This document shows, piece after piece, positions 54,949-63,415 of a stretch of 64,000 nucleotides of DNA. The notes below the pieces were generated by a model. It was not told the origin of the DNA. It saw nothing but the letters and a program-made list of their open reading frames with translations, and ran no database searches. The position numbers and the translations under genes are program-made. Position 1 is the stretch's first letter, and each line of letters opens with the position of its first letter. Source of the stretch: Planctomycetia bacterium (GTDB lineage: Bacteria; Planctomycetota; GCA-002687715); NCBI GenBank assembly GCA_005790545.1, contig SXUL01000036.1, forward strand, positions 16,123 to 80,122, written 5' to 3'.

Positions 54949-55440
54949 TTAGCAACCGTCTTCGCGCGGCACCACCACGCCTTCGAGCGCGAGCAGCTTC
55001 CGTTTCAGCGCGACTCCCCCGGAAGCAGAAAAACCTCCGACACCTCCGGCCGCGAGCACCCGGTGGCAGGGAACGAGAATCGGCCACGGGTTGCGCCGCA
55101 TGACCTGCCCGACAGCGCGCGCAGCCAGTGGCGAGCCGGCGGCATGCGCAAGCTCCGCGTAGGAACAGGTCTTGCCGATGGCGATGCGCCGCAGCGCTCC
55201 AAGCACGCGCCACTGAAACCCCGTCAATCGCCCGCGCAACAGGGGCACCTCGATGCGCGCAGGGTCCGGCTTCCCTCCCGCGGCGTAACGCACGAGCTGC
55301 TGCGCGAGGCAGAGATCCCCGGGGACTGACGGCAAGTGCGGGAACGGGCGCGCAAGATGCACCGCGGCGAGGGTTCGACCCTCCCACTCCAGAGCGATGG
55401 TGCCAAGCGCGCACCGGATCTTCTGCAAGCCACGCGTCAT
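54949..55440 (-). CDS. ogt: Methylated-DNA-protein cysteine methyltransferase
   Basis: 163 residues. It repairs O6-alkylguanine by suicide transfer to Cys in VPCHRVLA. The helix-turn-helix (TCSYAELAHAAGSPLAARAV) binds DNA. The N-terminal part is short. The start overlaps radC by ATGA, so two repair-linked genes are coupled. Confidence 0.94.
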   Translation of the reverse strand: MTRGLQKIRCALGTIALEWEGRTLAAVHLARPFPHLPSVPGDLCLAQQLVRYAAGGKPDPARIEVPLLRGRLTGFQWRVLGALRRIAIGKTCSYAELAHAAGSPLAARAVGQVMRRNPWPILVPCHRVLAAGGVGGFSASGGVALKRKLLALEGVVVPREDGC

Positions 55441-56066
55441 GTGGACTCCTTTCCCGACCAGAGCAGACCGGCGTCGCGCTCGCGGAAGGACACGTGCCTT
55501 CCTGAACCGAGCACCACATGATCCAGCAGCGTGATGCCGATCAGACTACCCGCCTCGGCCAGCCTCCGTGTGACGGCATGGTCCTCGGCGCTGGGTTCCG
55601 GGTCTCCGCTCGGGTGATTGTGGGCGACCACGATGGCCGCGGCGCGGGCGAGGATGGCTCCCTGGAAGACCTCGCGCGGATGCACGAGGCTCTGCGCCAG
55701 CGTGCCATGACTCACGCGCTCTGTCGCCAGCACGGCATGCCGCGCATCGAGATAGGCCACCGCAAAGACCTCGACGGGTTCGTCGCCGATGAGCGGACGA
55801 AAGTGGCGCACCACCGCCGCGGGATCCGTGAGCCGCTCTCGCGACGCGGATTCGAGAATCAGGCGGCGGCGAGCCAACTCGAAGGCCGCGGCAAGGCGCT
55901 CCCGCTGCGGGCGCCGCAGGCCCGCGAGCGTCGTGAGCCCGCTGCCTATCTTCCCGAGATCCCAGAGCGTGTTGCCCCGTGTCACGAGCCCCCGGGCCGC
56001 GCGCTCTCCCACGAGTTGGGCCAGCAGGTCCTCGTCACTCTTCACGCCCACCGCATGTCCGGTCAT
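55437..56066 (-). CDS. radC: RadC-like JAB/MPN domain protein
   Basis: 209 residues. The MPN+ metal motif is HNHPSGDPEPSAEDH. The N-terminal helix-hairpin-helix part is shorter than usual; GTG at 56078 could add four residues. RadC's role in repair is unsettled. The thioesterase gene starts 100 bases away on the other strand. Confidence 0.88.
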   Translation of the reverse strand: MTGHAVGVKSDEDLLAQLVGERAARGLVTRGNTLWDLGKIGSGLTTLAGLRRPQRERLAAAFELARRRLILESASRERLTDPAAVVRHFRPLIGDEPVEVFAVAYLDARHAVLATERVSHGTLAQSLVHPREVFQGAILARAAAIVVAHNHPSGDPEPSAEDHAVTRRLAEAGSLIGITLLDHVVLGSGRHVSFRERDAGLLWSGKEST

Positions 56067-56165
56067 CCGCAGCTCCACGCCCGGGAGTCGCTGAGTGCGC
56101 GTTCCGCCGCCGCTGCTCAGGAATCGTGCATTGGCCCTGCGTCGCGCGCGCCGTACGCTTCCTGC

Positions 56166-56561
56166 ATGAACGTCAGCCCGGGCAGGGAACCTGCGATCCG
56201 CGTCTCCATGATGCCGAAGGACACGAACATCCACGGCACGATCTTCGGCGGCGTGATTCTGTCCTACATCGACCAGGCGGGTGCGGTCGCGGCGCGGCCC
56301 TACGCTCCGGTGCGCATGGTGACCGTGGCCATGAAGGAAGTCGTGTTCAAGGAACCGGTGCTGGTGGGTGACATGGTGAGTTTCTATGCGCAGGTGACGC
56401 ACGTCGGGCACACCTCGGTCACCGTGCACGTGGACGTGGAGGCCGAGCGCTTCCGCCCGTACGGGCTCCGCGTGCCTGTGACCGCAGCCGACGTCGTCTA
56501 TGTCGCTGTGGATGATGCGGGCAACAAGATCCCGGCAGTGAAGGACGGCAGCGGCGCCTGA
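56166..56561 (+). CDS. Acyl-CoA thioesterase, hotdog fold
   Basis: 131 residues of the YciA type. Starts MNVSPGREPAIRVSMMPKD; NIHGTIFGGVILSYIDQAG is the active-site segment with the conserved Asp. It hydrolyses acyl-CoAs of undetermined length. It overlaps asnB by one base (TGATG). Confidence 0.9.
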   Translation: MNVSPGREPAIRVSMMPKDTNIHGTIFGGVILSYIDQAGAVAARPYAPVRMVTVAMKEVVFKEPVLVGDMVSFYAQVTHVGHTSVTVHVDVEAERFRPYGLRVPVTAADVVYVAVDDAGNKIPAVKDGSGA

Positions 56562-58375
56562 TGTGCGGCATCGCCGGACTCGTCAGCGAGGACGGCGGCG
56601 CGGCAGGTGCGCGCGAGGTCGCGCTGCTCACGTGCATGCTCGATGCTCTTCAGCATCGCGGTGGCGACGGCCGCCGCATCACGAGCCTCGGCAGCGCCTG
56701 CTTCGGATTCAACCGACTTGCACTGACCTCCCCCGGTGTCCCGGCAGACCAGCCGCATCTCGCGCAGGACGGACGCACACTGACCGTCATCAACGGCACG
56801 TTGCACGACGCGACGGCTCCGCTCGCGGGTGCTGTCCACTCTGCGACGCCAACTTCCGATTGCGCCGCGTTCGCCGCAGCGCTCGCGCAACACGGCACCA
56901 CTCTCTTGAACGAAGCCGAAGGCCCCTTCGCCCTCGCACGCTTCGACAACTCGACACGGACCTTGCTGCTGGCGCGGGATCTCTTCGGAAGAAAGCCGCT
57001 CTTTCATGCGCGGGTCGGGAGATACCGGGCCTTCGCATCCAGCCTGCGGGCTCTGCACGCCATTGGCGCCTCGACACGCATCGACACTGCGGCCGTGGCG
57101 GAACTCCTGCGGAACGGTTGGTGTCACCCGCCACGCACTCTCTTCGCGGAGATCGCGACCATCGGAGCAGGGGAGATTCTCGAGTTCGATGCGCGCAGCA
57201 TCCACAGTTCTTCCATCCCGTGGCCGGAGGCCGACGCAACGCCGGGCGCCCTGCTCCCGCTTCTCGAAGACTCTGTCGCGCGCCGTCTCGCGACGCTCCG
57301 ACGTCCGGCAGCGGTGCTCTTGAGTGGCGGCCTCGATTCCGCGGCTGTGCTCGTGGCCGCGCGGAACCACGGGCTCCCGGCCTTCACGTTTGCTGCTGAA
57401 GCTCCGGCGCGGAACGAGAGTGGGGATGCCCTCGTGACAGCGCGCGCGCTCGGAGTGCCCCTGCACGTAGTGCGGGGCGTAACCAACCCCCTGCAGGAAC
57501 TGCGCAACCTCACCGCGACCTGCGGGGAGCCACTCCCCGATCCGAGCACGCTGCAACTTGCGGCACTGGCACGCGCGGCTGGCGCGCACGCAACAGTGCT
57601 GCTCTCAGGTGACGGCGGTGATGAACTGCTGGCCGGCTATCGCCGCCACCGCGCGGCGCGTCTCGCGCTGGGACCCGTCGGCCGTGCCCCAGCCTGGCTC
57701 ATGGCTGCGACTTCCCGCTGCATCCCTCCTTCACGCCTGCGCACCGGAGTAGAAGCGCTCGCTCTCGGGCGCGCTGCATTCCAACAACTCGCGCAGTTGG
57801 CTCCCGACACCCGGCTCAAAGGGCTGCTCGACGCACGCTGGCTCGAATCCCCAGAGCTGACAGGACGCTTCGTGCATCACCTCGCCGCCCTCGGCCCGGT
57901 TCGCGCCGCCGCGCGGGCCGACCTCGAACTCGGACTCCGGCACGGACTGATGCTGAAGGCCGACCGGGCTGCCATGGCTGCTGGCACGGAAATCTGGTCG
58001 CCGTTCCTCGACCGGCGCGTGGTGCAGGTGGCGTTCGCTCTCGACGAACCCGCGCTCGTGCGTGGCGCTCTGGGCAAATGGTGCCTGCGGCGGGAACTCG
58101 CAGCGCACCTGCCCCGCAGCATCACGCTCGCGAGGAAACGGGGCTTTGCCACACCCCTTGCAGCCTGGCTTGCGGCGAGCGAGCGCGGCGGAGAAGCGCG
58201 CGCACTTCTCGAGGCCGCGGACGAGGCGTTCAGGGACGTGCTCACCGGGCCGGCGCACCAGATGCTTGCTGCCAGAGGGAACCCGGTGCTCAGGCCGGTG
58301 TTCTGGAGCGCCCTCGCCATCGCGGTGGCGCATCAGACTGCGAAGGAAAGTGCGCGCCCGGCCAATGCGCCGTAA
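56561..58375 (+). CDS. asnB: Asparagine synthase (glutamine-hydrolysing) family
   Basis: 604 residues. The N-terminal glutaminase has catalytic Cys2 (MCGIAGLV) and a FNRL Arg, but NGE is replaced by NGT and the expected Glu is missing, so the ammonia site may be weak. The synthetase domain has the PP-loop LSGGLDSAA and SGDGGDELLAGY. True asparagine synthesis is likely but another amidation is possible. The last 43 bases run against the glycosyltransferase gene. Confidence 0.86.
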   Translation: MCGIAGLVSEDGGAAGAREVALLTCMLDALQHRGGDGRRITSLGSACFGFNRLALTSPGVPADQPHLAQDGRTLTVINGTLHDATAPLAGAVHSATPTSDCAAFAAALAQHGTTLLNEAEGPFALARFDNSTRTLLLARDLFGRKPLFHARVGRYRAFASSLRALHAIGASTRIDTAAVAELLRNGWCHPPRTLFAEIATIGAGEILEFDARSIHSSSIPWPEADATPGALLPLLEDSVARRLATLRRPAAVLLSGGLDSAAVLVAARNHGLPAFTFAAEAPARNESGDALVTARALGVPLHVVRGVTNPLQELRNLTATCGEPLPDPSTLQLAALARAAGAHATVLLSGDGGDELLAGYRRHRAARLALGPVGRAPAWLMAATSRCIPPSRLRTGVEALALGRAAFQQLAQLAPDTRLKGLLDARWLESPELTGRFVHHLAALGPVRAAARADLELGLRHGLMLKADRAAMAAGTEIWSPFLDRRVVQVAFALDEPALVRGALGKWCLRRELAAHLPRSITLARKRGFATPLAAWLAASERGGEARALLEAADEAFRDVLTGPAHQMLAARGNPVLRPVFWSALAIAVAHQTAKESARPANAP

Positions 58376-59460
58376 AGCTCAGCAAACTCGCGGGCCCGCT
58401 CTGCAGCCGTCGGCAAGGCGCGCATGCGCTCTTGCGCATGACGTGCGCAATCCTCGCGCAGCGGCGCCGACATCAGCAACCGGTCGACAGCATCCGCCAC
58501 AAGGCTGGCAGGTTCCGCGTGCACCAGGAGTCCCTCGCGACCGTCCGTCATCACGGCTCGGGCTCCGGGCGCATCGACACTGACCACGGCGCGCCCCGCG
58601 TGCATGGCTTCCAGCAGTGCCTGCGGCGGAAAGACCGTTCTCCGCGGCTGCACGAAAATGTCCGCCGCGAGCAGAACACCCAGAGGGTCGTCCGTCTCTC
58701 CCGGCAGCTTCAGTGCACTGTCGAGGCCGCGGGCCCCTGCCGCGCGCAGGAGCGCGGCGCCCGCGACGCCTGTGCCGAAGACTGTCCAGCAGATTCCGGG
58801 ATGGAAACGGCGCAGGATCGCAACGCACTCGACGATCCAGAGCAGATTCTCGTTGGCGTGAAAGCGCACGAGACTCACGAGCTTGCGCGCCCCCGCGAGT
58901 GCCGGCAGCTCCTGCTGATGTGCGCAGCGATGCGCGGTCGCAAGCGGACTCACCACGCGGAGCTTGGAGCGGACAATGCCGTGGCGGGCGGCAAGGCTCG
59001 CCGCGTGAGCTTCCGTGTCCGCCAAGACCTGATCCGCGCCGCGCAAGGCCCAGGTGAGCGCCATGCGCTCGAACTCCCCGCGACGCTCTTCTGAATGCGG
59101 GCTCACCACCACGGCAGGGACCGCAGCCAGTCTTGCCGCCGCCGTGCCGACGAAGGCTGCCGCGGAACCGCAGGCGTGCACCACGTCGGGACGGAGCCCC
59201 TTCAAGAGCGTCATGACCCGCATGACGGTGACGCCCGTATCAAGCATGCCGGAGCCTCGCTCGACCTCGGTCGCCGCGTGCAGCGCTGCCCCGGCGGATT
59301 GCAACTCGAGCGCCATGGCGCCCGGCGGCGCCAGCGAAATCACATGCCGCTCGAAGCGCTCCGCGAGAGCGGGCTCGCCGAGGAGTGCGTGCAGCCTCGA
59401 ACTCTCCCCCGAGCGGTCCGTGTCATCGAGGATCCAGCAAATGCGTGGGCGGGCCGTCAC
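58333..59460 (-). CDS. Glycosyltransferase, GT-B fold (GT4-like)
   Basis: 375 residues. Starts GTG at 59460. The C-terminal donor-binding domain has VFGTGVAGAALLRAAGARGL, FVQPRRTVFPPQALLEAM and GREGLLVHAEP. The sugar and acceptor are unknown; envelope polysaccharide is likely. The end overlaps asnB tail-to-tail. Confidence 0.87.
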   Translation of the reverse strand: MTARPRICWILDDTDRSGESSRLHALLGEPALAERFERHVISLAPPGAMALELQSAGAALHAATEVERGSGMLDTGVTVMRVMTLLKGLRPDVVHACGSAAAFVGTAAARLAAVPAVVVSPHSEERRGEFERMALTWALRGADQVLADTEAHAASLAARHGIVRSKLRVVSPLATAHRCAHQQELPALAGARKLVSLVRFHANENLLWIVECVAILRRFHPGICWTVFGTGVAGAALLRAAGARGLDSALKLPGETDDPLGVLLAADIFVQPRRTVFPPQALLEAMHAGRAVVSVDAPGARAVMTDGREGLLVHAEPASLVADAVDRLLMSAPLREDCARHAQERMRALPTAAERAREFAELYGALAGRALSFAV

Positions 59461-59550
59461 GTGGGGTGCCTTGGTGGCGCATTCTAGGTGGCGCTCCGCT
59501 CACGCAAGTCACATTGATCCCGTTCCGATCCACGGGCTATCCTTCCTGAC

Positions 59551-60948
59551 ATGGCGCGCCCCCTCCTGATCGCACTCTTGCTCGCTGGCAACCTCTTCTC
59601 GCAAGTCGGCTACGGGACCCTCCTTCAGTCACTCTCACCGGTGCAGACCCCGGGCGTGACAGCCATCGCGCTGCCGGGGAACCCCTCCATCACCACCAAT
59701 GAGATCACGGCGCTCTCGCAGGGAGAGGCCACGGGTTCGGGCCGTTCGCTCTTCAACGCGCAGGCTCTCGGACTCCTCTTCGGTGACAGAAACGGCGACG
59801 GCCTGCCCTTCGACTGGCCGGATATCGACGCGCTTGAGGTTGCTCCGCCGCCTCCGGGGACGAGCCAACCGTCACCATTCGATCTCCGCTTCAGCTTCGG
59901 CACGGACGTGCTCAATGCCCAAGGGCTCGCCATCGTGACGAGCGGCGACATCATCAAGCTCACCGGCATCGGCTCCTTCAGCACCCTCATTCCGCGCACG
60001 GCCTTTCAGGCTGCACTCGGCACCAATGCAGCCCTGAATGTGGATGGCTACGCGGAACTCGCCGATGGTGCCGTCCTCGTGAGCTTCGTCGGCAACGGCT
60101 CCGGCAACAACATCATCAATCCGATCAACGGCCAGACAGGGTCGCTCGTGAGCTGGACCGGCGCCGATGTATTCATCATCAGGCCCCCCTTCGGCGTGGT
60201 GCCGGCACTCTTCGGCTATCGCCAAGCCGAGCTCTCGCAGGTCGTCAGTTTCTACTATGCCGGTTATGTGCTGAGTGAAGTGAGCGCCATCGAAGAGCAA
60301 CCGAATGTGGCGTGGACCGCAAACCCGACCAACGACCCCCTCGGCAGTTATCAAGGCGGCCAGCGCCCGCGCCTCCTGTGGACCGTGGCCGGAGATGAAA
60401 ACGTCTTCTGCTGGAACAACACGCTCAACCCTTTGAGCACGGCCCACAATTTCTACGCCATCATCGGCGGGTCCAGCGCCTCCACCATGGGGTACAGCAC
60501 CAATCTCGGAGGCTTCCGCGTGGTTGCAGATGCTCTCGCCATCTGGCCGCGCACCATGACCAACAGCACCCGCATCACCGTCGACGCATCAAGCCTCACG
60601 CCCGCGGCGGGATCAAGTCTCACTCTTGATGTGCGTTCGCGCGAGGCCGCGGGCACGCTCTTCGAATTGGTGCTCTCGGCGAACCTCGCCACCGGACAGG
60701 GCGCGAGTCTCGGTGTCACAGGCTTCATGCACTTTGTGCCCGCACTCACCGATCCCATCCTGCTCTGGTCCATCAGCCCCGGAGTGGCGCCGCTGTTCAT
60801 CACCGCGGCCGCTTCTGCAACTGGCACCGCGGCGTCACTGACCTTTCCGCTCCCGGCCAACGCTTCCGGGCTTGCTCTCGCGGTCCAAGCAGTGCGCCTG
60901 AGCACACCCTTCCCGCTTTCGGCGCCGCTCTGGCTGAAGATTCTCTGA
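59551..60948 (+). CDS. Secreted protein of unknown function
   Basis: 465 residues. The signal peptide is MARPLLIALLLAGNLFSQVG. The body is Gly/Asn/Ser rich. The C-terminal 120 residues (from about SSLTPAAGSSLTLDV) match a beta-sandwich tail seen at the end of many planctomycete secreted proteins, ending LSAPLWLKIL. No catalytic residues are evident. Convergent with the next gene, seven bases apart. Confidence 0.7.
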   Translation: MARPLLIALLLAGNLFSQVGYGTLLQSLSPVQTPGVTAIALPGNPSITTNEITALSQGEATGSGRSLFNAQALGLLFGDRNGDGLPFDWPDIDALEVAPPPPGTSQPSPFDLRFSFGTDVLNAQGLAIVTSGDIIKLTGIGSFSTLIPRTAFQAALGTNAALNVDGYAELADGAVLVSFVGNGSGNNIINPINGQTGSLVSWTGADVFIIRPPFGVVPALFGYRQAELSQVVSFYYAGYVLSEVSAIEEQPNVAWTANPTNDPLGSYQGGQRPRLLWTVAGDENVFCWNNTLNPLSTAHNFYAIIGGSSASTMGYSTNLGGFRVVADALAIWPRTMTNSTRITVDASSLTPAAGSSLTLDVRSREAAGTLFELVLSANLATGQGASLGVTGFMHFVPALTDPILLWSISPGVAPLFITAAASATGTAASLTFPLPANASGLALAVQAVRLSTPFPLSAPLWLKIL

Positions 60949-60955
60949 GTTTCTC

Positions 60956-62182
60956 TCAGCGGAGTTCTGCAAGGAAAGCCACTTCGGCCTCCGCGAGCGT
61001 GCGCCCGAAAGTGGCAGCGAAGGGATCCTCGTCCGCCGCGCCCTTGCCAATGGCTTGCAACCAGCCGAGCACCTTCGGCATACCCTCGCGCTCGACAAGC
61101 CAGGAGGTGAAGGCATGGCTGGCGCGGTAGAGCCCGGCCGCTTCAGCGCTGCCGAGTTTCATCCACTCACCGGGCAGCGTTGACAAAGACCGCCATGTTC
61201 CTTGCTTGAGTTCGGCCGTCTCCGCGGCTGAAGGTCCGCTGCCGCACTCATGATGTTGCGCGAGCCCTTCATTCAGCCACAAGGGGCACTCCGGTGCGAG
61301 GCTGCGCACGAACCAATGCACCATCTCGTGGGTGAGCGTGCGCGAGAGATTCGCATCGACACGTTCGACATGCTGCAGCGGAATGCGCACGCGCCCGTCG
61401 AAGACTCCGCCGCTCCACTCCGGACCGCGCTCGAGTTTCTTCCACCCGGCCTCGTCCAGCAGCACCACGTACAGCACTCTCTCCGGGCGCGGACCGAAGG
61501 AGGCCTCGAGGCCTGCTGCGATGCGCTGGACTTCGCGCAGAACGGACTCGCCCCGCGTGCTCCACTCTTTCGATGGCACCTTCACCGAGAAGGCCCCCGC
61601 GACATGACGGAATGCGAAACGCTCCACCTCGGCCTCGCGCCGCCAGCGCTCAAGCAGGCGCAACAGGGCATCGCGCGGGCGCAATGCGAGAGCCGTGTCC
61701 AGTTCGAGTGCGCGTTCGAGCTCCTGCACCGCCTCATCCAGTGCATCCTCTTCGTAGGAAATGCGGGCGCTGGCGAGCAGCACAACGGGCTCCTTGGCGA
61801 CGGACGGTGCAACGCGCAGCGTTGCGCGCGCTGACTGCACGCCCTGAAGCTTCAGCCGCAACTCGGCAACGCGGGCCACGATGCCAGGTTCGACGGCATC
61901 CAGCCCCAGTGCGCGCTCAGCATCAGCGAGTGCCTCGCGCAATTGAAAGGCGTCGCGCGAACGATCGCAACGGCGACACAAAACGCTCGCGAGGTTCGCC
62001 CGCAGCACAGGCTCCTTCTCTTCGATGCGGCAAGCTTCCTCGAGGTCGCGAATGGCCTCGTCGAGGTGCCCGTCTTTCATGGCCGCAAGAGCCCGATCGT
62101 TCAGCGCCGCGGCACGGTCCCGAGGAGTTTCCTGCGCCGGCAACGCGAGCAACAGCAACAGCGCGCAAGCGGTCCACTTCAC
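60956..62182 (-). CDS. TPR protein with gluzincin (peptidase MA-like) domain
   Basis: 408 residues. Signal peptide MKWTACALLLLLALPAQ. TPR-like helices occupy about 25-200. The C-terminal domain has the zinc motif HEMVH with WLNEGLAQHHE about 20 residues later, giving the third ligand Glu. It is a probable periplasmic peptidase MA-type enzyme. The start overlaps the kinase stop by ATGA. Confidence 0.82.
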   Translation of the reverse strand: MKWTACALLLLLALPAQETPRDRAAALNDRALAAMKDGHLDEAIRDLEEACRIEEKEPVLRANLASVLCRRCDRSRDAFQLREALADAERALGLDAVEPGIVARVAELRLKLQGVQSARATLRVAPSVAKEPVVLLASARISYEEDALDEAVQELERALELDTALALRPRDALLRLLERWRREAEVERFAFRHVAGAFSVKVPSKEWSTRGESVLREVQRIAAGLEASFGPRPERVLYVVLLDEAGWKKLERGPEWSGGVFDGRVRIPLQHVERVDANLSRTLTHEMVHWFVRSLAPECPLWLNEGLAQHHECGSGPSAAETAELKQGTWRSLSTLPGEWMKLGSAEAAGLYRASHAFTSWLVEREGMPKVLGWLQAIGKGAADEDPFAATFGRTLAEAEVAFLAELR

Positions 62183-63231
62183 GGCATGCGTCTCAATCGC
62201 GGGTCCGAACGAGGCTTGGTGGGTGAAGGCGGCCCTCCGATTCCCGTTTGCGTGGTCACATCGAGTGCCAAGGCGGCGGGTGACTGGTAGCGAATCGCAG
62301 GGTCGAGAGCCATCATCTTCTGGATGAAGTAGTGCATGCGCTGCGAGATCCCGAGAGCCTTGAGCGCCGGCGAGCGCAATTCATCCAGGAGGCGCTGTGC
62401 CAGACCTTCCTCGTCGGCAGATTCACCGAAAGGCAGGCTGCCCACCACGAGGTGATACAGCGTGGCTCCCAAGGCATAGATGTCGGCCCGCGTGTCGAGT
62501 TCCTGACCGCGCGCCTGCTCGGGAGCGAAATAGGCGCGCGTGCCCGCGGTGTTTTCGCCACCGCCATCCCCGGCACGCACGGCCAGACCGAGATCGCAGA
62601 GCTTCACCACTCCCTGCGGACCGAGCAGGATGTTCGCCGGCTTCACATCCCGGTGCACAAGACCTTCGCCATGGAGATAGGCAAGCGCTCGCGCGGCCTC
62701 GACCACAACCGCCAGTGCTCGCTCCTCCTCGAAGCGCCCCTTGGCGTCCAGTTCCTCTGCCGCGGAGCAGCCCTTCACCCACTCCATCACCAGATAGTGC
62801 AATCCTTCGTGCTCGTGAAGATAGAAACCCTTCACGATGCCGGGATGTTCGAGCCGCACCAGCAGTTCGGCCTCTGCGGAGAATTCGGCGAGCGACTCCG
62901 GACGGCGCGCAAGCCGCGGGTGCAGGATCTTCACAGCCACATCGAGGCGCGTCTTTTCATCAACGCCCTTGTAGACGCGCCCCATCCCCCCCGTCGCCAC
63001 CAGTCTCTCCAAACGCAGCCCGGGAAGGAGCTTCTCCGGATGCGCGAGGTCGAGAAGCAGGCGTGCTTCACCACTGCTGATCCAGCCATGACGGAGGACA
63101 ATGTCCGCTACACCTGCGACTTTGCCCTGCGCAGCCCACTCACGTTGCTTCGAGAGCACTCGCCGGGCGAGATCCTCATCGAGCAATTCCTCCGTCACGA
63201 GTCGCGCCGCGAATGCGGGACCGCCATCCAT
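62179..63231 (-). CDS. Ser/Thr protein kinase
   Basis: 350 residues. The kinase domain starts near residue 72 (ATGGMGRVYKG), with the ATP lysine in VAVKILH. The catalytic loop is VHRDVKPANIL. The DFG motif is DLG (KLCDLGLA); the Asp is kept, so activity is likely. Activation segment TRAYFAPEQA. The N-terminal 70 residues are a helical domain of unknown role. There is no transmembrane helix. The gene is coupled to the peptidase. Confidence 0.9.
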   Translation of the reverse strand: MDGGPAFAARLVTEELLDEDLARRVLSKQREWAAQGKVAGVADIVLRHGWISSGEARLLLDLAHPEKLLPGLRLERLVATGGMGRVYKGVDEKTRLDVAVKILHPRLARRPESLAEFSAEAELLVRLEHPGIVKGFYLHEHEGLHYLVMEWVKGCSAAEELDAKGRFEEERALAVVVEAARALAYLHGEGLVHRDVKPANILLGPQGVVKLCDLGLAVRAGDGGGENTAGTRAYFAPEQARGQELDTRADIYALGATLYHLVVGSLPFGESADEEGLAQRLLDELRSPALKALGISQRMHYFIQKMMALDPAIRYQSPAALALDVTTQTGIGGPPSPTKPRSDPRLRRMP

Positions 63232-63415
63232 GCGCTCATGCTAGCGGTGCCGGGCTCGGCGCGTCAACGAAAGCGACAACTCCGCAATCCGATTCTGGCT
63301 CCGTGCCGCTGCTAATCGTGAACGCTCAGACGTCCGAAAAGCAGTGCAGGTGATGGAACTCCGCAAGGGACGGCGGGGTTCAACGAGTTCGGGGTACTCA
63401 GTCAAGGAAGCGAAC

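Noticed and set aside
58333..58375. Tail-to-tail overlap of asnB and the glycosyltransferase as a possible antisense control
   Set aside because: A 43-base convergent overlap is common in compact genomes and no extra signal supports regulation.
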